In this document: positions 8,636-17,300 of the stretch, piece by piece | Position numbering within the stretch: the stretch's first letter is position 1 | Layout: each line of letters opens with the position of its first letter | Source of the DNA: Pleurocapsa sp. MO_226.B13 | GTDB taxonomy: Bacteria; Cyanobacteriota; Cyanobacteriia; Cyanobacteriales; Xenococcaceae | Direction of reading: 5' to 3' | Assembly: GCA_030064795.1 (NCBI GenBank) | Contig: JASJEI010000267.1 | Location: forward strand, 1-27,347 | Length of the DNA: 27,347 bases | Notes under the pieces: generated by a model | What the model was told of the DNA's origin: nothing | Databases searched by the model: none | The model's input: only the letters and a program-made list of their open reading frames with translations | Program-made: the position numbers and the translations under genes

Positions 8636-8888
8636 AGATTATCTGAAACTATAACGGCACCAAGACCCAGATTATCTGAAACTGAAACCGAATTATCTGA
8701 AACTATAACTGAAACTATAAATTTCGACCCACAATAATAGAAAATAAGCTGTATTGCTTACTAGAATTACTTTTTCACCACTTCTCAATAAGCTATCTCG
8801 ATAAGTGTCTAGAATATAGGAACCTTTTAGACTTGCTTTTATTATCTAAAATCATGGTTTAATTAAATTTATAAACGTTTGATTAAAT
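8636..8888. promoter_or_regulatory. Left-end repeated motifs and leader of the resolvase gene
   Basis: Three copies of ATTATCTGAAACT start at 8638, 8671 and 8692, followed by 'AACTATAACTGAAACTATAA' and 'CGACCCACAATAATAG'. The same motif with one change (ATTATCTGACACT) occurs inverted in the right end, so these are probably transposase binding sites. The rest (about 8742-8888) is AT-rich leader with no gene visible. Confidence 0.6.
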
Positions 8889-8924
8889 ATGCTTAGCTGT
8901 TTTTACCAAACAGCAGCCAAAATT

Positions 8925-9549
8925 GTGGTTACATACGCCTATTTGAGAGTCTCAACTAACCAACAAGACGTTGACAATCAACGTCATGGAATTCTCGAAT
9001 ATGCGAATAAAAACTCTTTGGGTCATTTAGAATTTATCTCTGATTCTGTATCGGGTCAAAAGCGATGGCGCGATCGCGAACTAGGACAATTGCTTACTCA
9101 AACTACGATAACAGGAGATTTAATTGTCTTCGCAGAAATTAGCCGTATGGCCCGTTCTACTCTACAAGTCCTAGAAATTCTTGAATGCTGTATGCAGCGA
9201 GAACTAATAGTTCACATCGCTAAGCAACAAATGGTTCTTGACGATAACTTGCCCAGTCGCATTACCGCTACAGTGTTGGGTTTGGCGTGCCGTCATCGAG
9301 CGAGAATTAATTTCCATGAGAACTAAAGAAGCTTTAGCCAAGAGAAAAGCATCGGGAAAACCTCTGGGAAGACCCAAAGGCAGACAGTCAGCCCAACTTA
9401 AACTAGACCCCAGAAAACAGGAAATAATGATGTATCTGGATAAGGGAATTAGCAAACGTTCGATTGCTAGGTTGGTCGATTGCGCCCCTTCAACTCTCTA
9501 TTATTGGATGGAGAGAAACCAACTATCCAAATCGAAAAGTCACAACTAG
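8925..9549 (+). pseudogene. Serine recombinase (resolvase), frameshifted
   Basis: The product is a small serine recombinase, expected to resolve cointegrates. Visible family marks are 'YAYLRVSTNQQDVDNQRHGI' with the catalytic Ser in 'RVS', 'DLIVFAEISRMARS' (the E(I/L)SRxxRS motif) and 'RITATVLGLA'. The C-terminal part 'AVIERELISMRTKEALAKRK' and 'GRPKG' leads into an HTH ('KGISKRSIARLVDCAPSTLYYW'). The two parts are in different frames; one extra T after 'ttggcg' (about 9287-9291) causes the switch. I chose GTG at 8925-8927, which gives the usual 'VVTYAYLRVS' start; an ATG at 8889 in the same frame adds 12 atypical residues. The transposase gene follows 6 bp later. Confidence 0.8.
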
Positions 9550-9555
9550 AGGAAT

Positions 9556-11180
9556 ATGAGAAAAACCAGTATTCCTCTAGAAACTATTATTGAGCTGCGT
9601 CAAAGATTAGACAGATGGCCCAAACGCAGTTCCGAAAGACGTACTTTAATTTTGGAAACCGCAGAATTATATGGCGTTTCTCCTGAGACAGTTTACCGTA
9701 ACTTACGACACCACAGTTTACCCCGTTCGGTGCGCCGAACTGATTACGGGCAAACGCGGGTCATGCCCAAACAAGACTTATTACGTTATTGCGAAGTCAT
9801 TGCTGCCCTGAAAGTTAGAACCAGCAACAATCAAGGTCGCCATCTGTCTACAGTGCAGGCAATTCGGCTTTTAGAAGAACATGGCATCAATACGGATCAT
9901 GGTCATCTTCAAGCCCCTTCTGGGTTACTCAAAAAAACAACTGTCAATCGCTACCTCAAACAGTGGGGATACGACAAAGAGAAACTATCTCGCCAACCAC
10001 CAGCCGTCCGTTTTGAAGCCGAATACAGCAATCAATGTTGGCATTTTGATTTGAGTTCTTCCGACCTTAAACGGCTGAAAAATTCCGTTGAATTAGAACC
10101 AGGAAGAGGAAAGCCTTTATTGATGCTCTATAGCGTAGTAGATGACCGCAGTGGCGTATCTTATCAGGAATACCATGAGGTGTATGGGGAAGATACAGGA
10201 GCAGCATTAAAGTTTTTGTTCAATGCCATGTCTGCCAAGAATACAGCAGATTTTCCCTTCCAAGGAATCCCCTCAATGCTGTACATGGATAATGGGCCAA
10301 TCGGTCGCAGTCGAGTATTTCAAAAAGTCATGAATTATCTGGGGATTGAGGTACGCACCCATGTCGCTCAAGGCAAAGATGGCAGAAGAGTTACCGCTCG
10401 TGCCAAAGGTAAAGTAGAGCGACCTTTCCGCACTGTTAAAGAGATGCACGAAACTCTTGATCATCTCCACGAACCAGAAACCATCTCCGAAGCTAATACT
10501 CGGCTAATGCAGTTTCTGCTTTACTACAATAAACAATCTCATCGCCGAGAATCCCATTCCAGGATTGAAGACTGGAGCGAAAATTTAACCCAAGATGGCA
10601 TCAGACAAATGTGCAGTTGGGATAGGTTTTGTACCTTTGCGCCTTGAACCTGAAAAGCGTAAAGTAGGTCTGGATGCTCGTATCTCCATAGACGGAGTGG
10701 CGAACGCAAGTTGAACCTGATTTAGCAGGAGAAAAAGTAATTTTGTGGTGGGGACTATTCGATAGCGAACTGTACGTGGAACATCAAGAGCATCGTTATG
10801 GCCCTTACGCACCTATCGGCAAACCCATACCCATTAATAGTTATCGCAGCTTTAAGAAAACCAATACTCAAAAAAGAGCCGACCGGATCGAACAAATAGC
10901 TGCTCAGTTATCACTCCCGACTTCTGCCATTGGCCAAGTCGAGTTACCAGAGGTTGCAGAGAATGTTATTCCCTTTCCCATTCGCTCTTTTGTTGACCCC
11001 GACCCCTTTGAGGAATTGACTTTTAAGAATGCCATTGAAGCCAAAAAAGCTATTGCTCACTACTTAGTCAAGCCTTTAGCCAAATTGACTTCCGAGCAAA
11101 TGGCAGCAGTTGAGGCAATTTTGGAAAAAACTCTCAAGAAAAAAGAGGTAATGACCAAAATCAAGGATTATTTTGATTAA
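9556..11180 (+). pseudogene. TniA/TnsB-like DDE (rve) transposase with two frameshifts
   Basis: This is the main strand-transfer enzyme of the element. An N-terminal HTH region ('ELYGVSPETVYRNLRHHSLP') precedes an rve catalytic core: 'CWHFDLSSSDLK' (first Asp), 'SMLYMDNGPIG' (second Asp) and 'KGKVERPFRTVKE' (Glu). The first frame stops at 10645-10647. Sequence then continues as 'LEPEKRKVGLDARISIDGV' in the +1 frame to TGA at 10712-10714, and again +1 as 'EPDLAGEKVILWWGLFDSEL' to 11180. Each junction is explained by one extra C (about 10642, and about 10707). The C-terminal tail is Lys-rich. The short frame beginning at 10743 is only the 3' end of this gene. Confidence 0.75.
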
Positions 11181-11206
11181 TTAAATTAATTACAGAGGTT
11201 ATTTTT

Positions 11207-12229
11207 ATGTTCAGTCTCCGACCGCACGGCGGACAGCTTGAGGTGACCTCAAGCTTCCGTGGCGGTGAAGTAAGGTCATTCTTTGGTTTAGAGAAAGAAC
11301 TCGACCATTTAGGATTTTTCGAGACTACTTCACAAAAACATTTAGCCAGGGAATTAAGAGTAGCAATTGCTCAAGGCAGATTGATTGCCATATCTGGTGT
11401 TGTCGGTTCGGGGAAAAGCACCTTTTTACAAAAACTGATGGCAGATTTAATTAAGAGTAAGGAGGTAGTAGTTTCTCGTTCTTTAGCAGTAGAATCGGAC
11501 AAAGTTCGTCTGGTTACTTTAATTACGGCTTGATTCTACGATTTATCCCCAGATAAGGTCGAAAAAGTTCCTTCTAATTCGGAAAAAAGAGAACGTTTGC
11601 TCTTGGAACTGATTCAAAAAGCTCGTTTACCTGTAGCTTTGTTTGTGGATGATGCTCATGGACTGCACAGTACCACTTTGGTTAGCCTCAAAAAGTTAAT
11701 CGAACTGGTACGCAGTAATGGAGAGAGATTGAGCGTTATCTTGGCAGGACATCCCAAGCTCAAAAATGATTTGAGAAGACCGACATTGGAAGAAATTGGA
11801 GGACGAACTCAGGCTTTTGTCCTAGAAGGTATTCGAGGTAATCAATCCGAGTATATTAATTGGCTTTTAACTCAAGCTACTCAAGAACAGGTGCAACCCA
11901 CAGATATTTTAGAATCGGAAACTATTGAATATTTGAGTCAACGATTATCTACACCATTACAGATTGAGCAATATCTTACCTTGGCCATGAACGAAGCTTA
12001 TCAGGTAGGGCTTAAACCGATTACTATTGAATTTATGGAAACGGTTTTGGCTATTGGTTTAGATGACCTTGAACCCAACTTAATTCGGCATGGCTACAAC
12101 GTTAAATCCATTGCTAGGTTGCTTAATGTCAAACCATCCGAAGTACGTTCATTTCTCCACAATCAACTCCCTCCTGAAAAAACGACTGATATGAGAGAGC
12201 AAATTCTCAAAATTGGTATTCCTCTGTAA
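11207..12229 (+). pseudogene. TniB/ExeA-like AAA ATPase of the transposon, internal TGA
   Basis: This is the ATPase partner of the transposase (target-selection or activator role in related systems). It carries Walker A 'GVVGSGKST' and Walker B 'VALFVDDAHGL', with 'VILAGHPKLKNDLRRPTLEEI' as in ExeA/TniB proteins, and a C-terminal helical region with an HTH-like end ('VKSIARLLNVKPSEVRSF'). The frame is interrupted by one in-frame TGA at 11531-11533 ('LVTLITA' stop 'FYDLSPDKV'); sequence after it is in the same frame. The ATG at 11207 has AGAGG upstream. Residues 4-22 read like an insertion and are encoded by a strong palindrome at 11235-11255; the conserved family start is probably 'FFGLEKELDHLGFFET'. 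Confidence 0.75.
11235..11255. repeat. Palindrome inside the 5' end of the transposon ATPase gene
   Basis: AGCTTGAGGT and ACCTCAAGCT form perfect 10-bp arms around a single G. Flanking bases (GACCGCACGGCGGAC and TCCGTGGCGGTG) extend the symmetry imperfectly. The encoded residues have no place in the family's conserved N-terminus. Confidence 0.7.
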
Positions 12230-12346
12230 GAAAGTCTATTGGTACTTAATGTGGGTCGAGAGATGTTATTTTGGGCTAGTGTCAGAATAATTTGGGTCTA
12301 TTGTCATTTATTGTGGGTTTGACCCATTTATAGTGTCAGATAATGT
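12230..12346. promoter_or_regulatory. Right-end repeated motifs of the transposon
   Basis: There is no gene here. AGTGTCAGATAAT (12332-12344) and AGTGTCAGAATAAT (12278-12291) are inverted relatives of the left-end ATTATCTGAAACT motif. Short 'TGTGGGT(C/T)' and 'TTTGGGTC' units are interspersed. These are probably transposase binding sites. Confidence 0.6.
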
Positions 12347-12402
12347 GGGCTGAAAAACGTCGTTATTGCGGGTCGAAGCGTTTATCATTTCGGGTCGCTA
12401 CA
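12347..12402 (-). repeat. Right terminal inverted repeat of the transposon
   Basis: It ends GGGTCGCTACA and is the partner of 8580-8635. It shares TGTAGCG, CGAAAT, CGCTTCGACC and TTTTCAGCCC when inverted. Confidence 0.8.
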
Positions 12403-12739
12403 TCTACTGCTCGATATAAATTTTTCCATTTTCCATTCACCTTGATATAGGTTTCATCTACTCGACCAGATTCGTTAGTTGGCTTCAAATAGCGACGACT
12501 TCTGTTATCGATTTCAGGAGAATAAGTATGAACCCAACGGCAGATAGTAGAATGATCGACTTTTAAGCCTCGATCTTTCATCATTTCTTCGCGCATTACG
12601 ATAACTCAAAGGGTAGCGAAGATACCAACGAACGTTGAGTAAAATAATTTCTTGTTGGAAATGTCGCCATTTGAAGAGGGGCTGTGTGGCGAATTTAGTT
12701 CGCCACCTTGAAAGCCCCGTCAGGTTCTTTGGGATTCAT
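12403..12739 (-). pseudogene. IS6-family transposase, N-terminal fragment
   Basis: Recognisable IS6/IS240 segments are 'FKWRHFQQEIILLNVRWYL', 'RYPLSYRN', then in the next frame 'EEMMKDRGLKVDHSTICRWV', 'GRVDETYIKVNGKW' (first catalytic Asp) and 'LYRAVD', where the transposon end at 12402 cuts the gene. Three lesions are visible. The gene is truncated after 'YRAVD'. A one-base insertion near 12590-12600 shifts the frame between 'YRNA' and 'EEMM'. A palindromic insert at 12678-12718 introduces a stop after 'MNPKEPDG'. The start at 12737-12739 is inferred from that N-terminal peptide. The open stretch from 12363 to 12596 mixes this gene with transposon end sequence. Confidence 0.75.
12678..12718. 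repeat. Hairpin-forming insert in the IS6 transposase 5' end
   Basis: GTGGCGAA (12686-12693) pairs with TTCGCCAC (12699-12706) around TTTAG, and outer GGGGCT (12678-12683) pairs with AGCCCC (12713-12718). It interrupts the transposase between 'KEPDG' and 'LFKWRHF'. Confidence 0.65.
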
Positions 12740-12892
12740 CAGAAGAGTCGAAGTCGTGAGTACTATTAGCAATTTTTACTATACTACACAACGGTTTCCA
12801 TTTTTGGCGACAGAACCTTGAAAAAGTGCATAGGTTAAAAATGCTGGCATCTATAAAAGATTCAGAAAGGCACACTTACATTTCTGACTGTC

Positions 12893-14383
12893 ATGAACAT
12901 CGAAACAATTCTCGACTATTGCCAACAAGCTAACCAAGGCGAATCCAAAAAAGTAACTATCCTGGGAGCAGGAATAGCAGGTTTGGTCGTAGCTTACGAA
13001 CTAGAAAAGTTAGGTCATCAGGTTGAAATTTTTGAAGGAAGTTCTCGTATTGGTGGTCGAATTTGGACGCATAGATTTGGAGATGAGCCTGATGTTCCCT
13101 ACGGAGAACTCGGTGCAATGCGTATTCCTAAAGAACACCAACACACTCTACACTACGTTCGCGAAATGGGATTGGAACACAAACTCAACAAGTTCACTAC
13201 AATCTTTGAGGAACAAAACGCTTTAATGAATATCCAGAACCAAGTTTTTCGGATGAAAGATGCTCCTAATCGCTTTGCCGAACGCTATCAAGAAATTTTA
13301 TCTGCCAAAGACTACAGCGAAAAAACTTGTTTGTTTGCAGCCTGGCTAAAAACTATTATTGATGCGATCGCTCCTGGAGATCTGCGTACTAGTTTCGAGC
13401 AAGATTTGAAATCTCACTTGATGGACGATTTGGAAAAGCTAGATTTAGAACCATTCTTTAATGAAGATGGCGGCAAAATCGACCTCAGAAGCTTTATCAA
13501 AGCTAACCCCAGCTTCCGCGCTGGTTGCAGTAAAGACCTCGATATGTTTTTGGAAGATATCTCGGTAGAGACTAGCCAAGACTTGTTGCAGTTAGAAGGC
13601 GGTATGGATCAATTAATTCATCGTTTGGTAGCAGCAATTAAAGCTCCTATTAAATGCAACCGCAGAGTCGTAGCTCTAGATGTCCAAGAAAATTCTGTAC
13701 GAGTTTCTTGGACGGAAAACGGAGAACTAAAAACTCGCAACTGTGACTATGTTGTGTGTACTATTCCTTTTTCGATCCTCAAAAAAATCAAGCTAAGTGG
13801 ATTTGACGCGCAAAAACTAGCGTCGATTGACAATACCGTTTACTGCCCTGCGACTAAGGTAGCATTTCACTGTGCCGAGACATTTTGGGAAAAAGAAGGT
13901 ATCAAAGGTGGTGCATCTTTCACAGGTCAGGGTATTCGCCAAACCTATTATCCTTCGGTGAAGTTCAATCCCAACCAAGGTAGCGCACTGTTAGCTAGCT
14001 ACACCATCGGCGATGATGCGGTACGCATGGGTAATCTATCAGAACAACAACGTTACTCTTATGTTAAAGATGTGGTCGGTCAGATTCATCCAGAGATTAA
14101 TACTTCTGGAATGGTTGTTGATGGAGCAACTATGGCATGGGGTAACTATGAATGGGGTGGCGGTGGCTGCACTGTTCCTTGGGGTGGCGATGAGTCTAAT
14201 GGGTTCGAGCGCGAACTTAACTATTTAGAAGCTGCAAGACCTCAAAACCAACTCTTCTTCGCAGGAGAACATTGTTCTAAATATCACGCTTGGATTCAGG
14301 GTTCGATTAAATCGGCACTCGAAGCAGTTCACGATCTTGTCGCTCATCAGCCTGTAGTACCAACTAACAATATCGTTTTTTAA
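12893..14383 (+). CDS. RebO/StaO/VioA-like flavin-dependent L-tryptophan oxidase
   Basis: The product is an FAD amine oxidase, predicted to oxidise L-tryptophan to the imine of indole-3-pyruvate, the first step of indolocarbazole and violacein pathways. The dinucleotide-binding motif is 'VTILGAGIAG' (21-30), with the FAD ribose-binding acidic residue in 'VEIFEGSSRIGGRIW' (about 44-58). The C-terminal FAD motif is 'FFAGEHCSKYHAWIQGS' (from about 455). The length of 496 residues suits the RebO/VioA class. Substrate is inferred mainly from context: the chromopyrrolic acid synthase gene starts 15 bp after the stop. I place this as the first gene of the cluster; about 75 bp separate it from the IS6 remnant end, so its promoter is probably within 12818-12892. 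No lesion is visible. A general L-amino acid oxidase is the alternative. Confidence 0.85.
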   Translation: MNIETILDYCQQANQGESKKVTILGAGIAGLVVAYELEKLGHQVEIFEGSSRIGGRIWTHRFGDEPDVPYGELGAMRIPKEHQHTLHYVREMGLEHKLNKFTTIFEEQNALMNIQNQVFRMKDAPNRFAERYQEILSAKDYSEKTCLFAAWLKTIIDAIAPGDLRTSFEQDLKSHLMDDLEKLDLEPFFNEDGGKIDLRSFIKANPSFRAGCSKDLDMFLEDISVETSQDLLQLEGGMDQLIHRLVAAIKAPIKCNRRVVALDVQENSVRVSWTENGELKTRNCDYVVCTIPFSILKKIKLSGFDAQKLASIDNTVYCPATKVAFHCAETFWEKEGIKGGASFTGQGIRQTYYPSVKFNPNQGSALLASYTIGDDAVRMGNLSEQQRYSYVKDVVGQIHPEINTSGMVVDGATMAWGNYEWGGGGCTVPWGGDESNGFERELNYLEAARPQNQLFFAGEHCSKYHAWIQGSIKSALEAVHDLVAHQPVVPTNNIVF

Positions 14384-14398
14384 TAACCGATCGATATT

Positions 14399-17300
14399 AT
14401 GAGTATATTCACTTTTCCTCGTCTGCATTTTCAAGGGTTTGCTCGCACTCACGCGCCTACAGGACACAAAAATGGTTTGGTAGACCTCAGCAACAACACT
14501 GTCTACCAAGATGGTAACCCCTTCGATTTGAGCCGTCCGCTATCTGAATACCATCAATACCTCCAGCAAAAAGGACCTCAGTTTAACGCTCGAGGGCAGT
14601 GGGATGAGGCGGGAGCATTCAGTATGGCAAAGGGTTGGGACTTTGAGGGCAACGGACATTTTGCGCTCGAAGCTCAAATTGTCAGTACTCAAAAAGAAAG
14701 AGGAGAAATAGATCGCCACGACCCCGTAGTCGGACGCAGCGTGGATATGTGGGGACACCATAATGAATATTTGGGAACTACCGTAAATCGGGCGAGAATC
14801 TTTGATTGCGATCCCGCTTCCAACTGGACGACAACGATTATGGTCGGTCAGCTAACCTTTGGCAGACAAGGTAGTTCGCGAGAAGTGCCAAATATGCTCT
14901 CTGCTCCTGTTGAGGGTTTACAGCCCGCCCGCTGGCAGAATTTTGACTATATTCAAGATTTACCCGAACACTGCCTCAATAGCGAGTTTAAGCGAGCTTC
15001 CGTACATCAGTTTACGGTTGACAAAGAGGCAAAAGATTTCTTTTGGGGAGAAGAAGCCAGCCTTTCGCCGACGGTTAATCTTTTTAAACAGGCAATGGAG
15101 CGGGATGAAGTATTGGGGTTGGTGGTACAGTTTGGCTTGAGCAATATGTCTGCTCCCATGCAGCCTAACGCCCCTAGCTTTTGGTCGCTCAACGGCACGA
15201 TCGCCCTCTGGTGTGAAGGAGAAATGAAAACCTATCCCCACGGCAGATTGCTGACTCCCGTTAGTCATGTTGAAAATAATAGCGATCGCCAACCTGTAAA
15301 AAGTGAAGAGAAGATGCTCTCGAACCTTTCGGTACAGGTTAATGCTGAAGGTGTTAGTCTCAATGCGATCGCTGCCGTCCCCTGTTTGAGTCGCTCTCCC
15401 CAGGCTGAATCTAAGCCTCTTCACACGCTCGGTGCAAAACGAGATTTAGGTGATTGGGAACTGCGTACCTGCAAAACTCAACAGTTGGTAGCGCGGATTC
15501 CTCAATCGGCTTATCGACTCGAAGCATATGAAATTACTAGTGGCATTATCGACGTACCCCTAGCAAACACATGGGATGAGATCGAAGATGCCGTCACTGA
15601 AGAAGGTTTATGTTTGATTGGCACAACTCCAGAGGCACAAAAAGTGCTGCTGCGCGAACGGGAGATTAATCTCCAAGTTGATGATGCCTGTCTATTTATG
15701 GAATTTCCAGACCGCCGAAACCACGACGACCGTGCGGTTGAAGTAGAGGTGTATTCTTTTGTGCGCGGACAGCCCGCTCCTGTAGATGCTGTATATGTGC
15801 GTCAGTATTACAACCCCAAAGGTTTTCCCCAGCTACGTTACGAGTTTGAGAACGACCCGGCAAATGTAGATCGCGCTTTTCAGTTTCCTACCAGTAGCGA
15901 ACTCAACATTCTGGAATTTAAACCAGGCAAGCAAACGGCAGCAGGTGATTTTGCCTTTAGCTGTAGTCTCGCCACCGATGAAAAAGGACATGGTTGGTTG
16001 ACCCTGCGCGGTCACGAGTCAGGAACGACCAGGGTTTTGCTGTCTGCCGATCCTGAAGTCAAACCCAGCAACGGCGATCGCCCCGATGAGGCAGAAATTA
16101 GCTACGACAACGACAATCGCCTGGGATTTTGGTCTGGTGTGGGTTCGTTTGCGGTTCGAGTCCTGGGTAATGACTGGCATCTAGAGGATATACCCACTGA
16201 AGAGGTGGATTTTGACCTAATTTACCGCGAAATCCTGGCTTATTACGAGCTGTGCTTTTCGTTTATGAAGGCAGAAGTTTTTAGTCTGGCTGACAAGTGC
16301 AAGGTAGAAACCTACGCCCGCCTGATGTGGCAGATGTCCGACCCCCGCAACCGTAATAAGACTTACTATATGCCCCCCACCAGGGAGATGTCCCACTCAA
16401 AAACTATGCTTTTATATAAATATCTCCAAAATCAACAGCAAATTGGCTACGTACCCCAACCCACTCCCGTAGCCAAGCCCACTCAACGGACAATTCAAAC
16501 CCGCGAAGAGCTAGTTGTCGCTCTACGACAGGCAGCAGAACTAGAAGTAGCGGTGATGTTGCAATATATCTATGCAGCTTATTCCATACCCAACTACGTT
16601 ACGGGTCAAGAATACGTGCGTCGGGGCTTATGGACTCCCGAACAGCTAGCCCTAGCCTGTGGCGACAACAGAGAAGTCAGAAACTACGGCATGAGAGGGG
16701 TATTGCTAGAGATTTCCCACGAAGAAATGATTCACTTTTTGCTGGTCAATAATATTTTGATGTCGATGGGCGAACCCTTCTATCCCGCCAACCCCGACTT
16801 TGGCAAGATCAATCAATCTTTTCCTCTTGAGGTAGACCTAGCTCTCGAACCGCTAAACATGACCAGCGTACAGCGGTTTATGCGTTTGGAAATGCCCGAC
16901 TTTCTAGAAGAAGATTTAATCGATGACGATCGCTCGTCCGACGATCCCATGACAGACCGCCTCCACAGCTATGGTTCGTTAAGTGAACTGTACCGTCAAA
17001 TCCGCGATGCGATCGCTAATATTCCCGATTTGTTCTTGGCGAAAAAAGGTGAAGTGGGTGGCGAACACCATCTATTTTTAAGAGAAGATTTTAACCAGCA
17101 GCATCCAGACTATCAGCTACAGGTGGATGATGTAGACAGTGCCTTGTTTGCCGTCGATCTAATCGCCGAACAGGGAGAAGGATGCAATGCCGACTCGCCC
17201 AAATTTGAGAAATCTCACTACCAACAGTTTCGGCGCATGGCAGAAGCCCTATCGCAACAGCAGTTTGCAGGGGAGAATAAACTTCGCCCAGGAATATGTT

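Larger units (their letters stand above)
8580..12402 (+). mobile_element. Decayed Tn5053/Tn7-like transposon (resolvase, DDE transposase, ATPase)
   Basis: The element is about 3.8 kb. It begins with TGTAGCG (8580-8586) and ends with CGCTACA (12396-12402), and the outer 56 bases of each end match at about 42 positions. Inside each end are further copies of a transposase-site-like motif. The genes, all plus strand, are a serine recombinase, an rve-type DDE transposase and an AAA ATPase, as in Tn5053/Tn402-type modules. No tniQ, Cas12k or cargo gene is present. The 5-bp flanks differ (TTAAG at 8575-8579, TCTAC at 12403-12407), and the flanking genes are unrelated (VMAP on the left, an IS6 transposase on the right), so the present junction is not a simple insertion. 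All three genes are broken. Confidence 0.8.
12403..12817 (-). mobile_element. IS6-family element, remnant cut by the transposon end
   Basis: The outer end TTTTTGGCGACAGAACC (12801-12817), read inverted, is GGTTCTGTCGCC..., the usual start of IS6-family terminal repeats. The transposase gene runs inward and is cut at 12402. The catalytic second half and the other terminus are absent from the window. Confidence 0.7.

Noticed and set aside
8636..8720. Repeats in the transposon left end as a CRISPR array
   Set aside because: Units are only 13 bp with spacing of 33 and 21 bases, and they recur inverted at the other end, as transposase sites do.
10743..11180. A separate small gene after the DDE transposase
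   Set aside because: It continues the transposase after two one-base insertions and begins mid-domain without a ribosome site.
8580..12402. A CRISPR-associated (V-K CAST) transposon
   Set aside because: No Cas12k, TniQ or CRISPR repeats are present, and a serine resolvase is; the genes match a Tn5053-like module.
12363..12596. An independent 77-residue gene
   Set aside because: It is an IS6 transposase fragment whose last residues are read from transposon end sequence.
14225..15424. Antisense and alternative-frame open stretches within the RebD-like gene
   Set aside because: The 1125-residue frame is strongly supported by family motifs throughout; the others have none.
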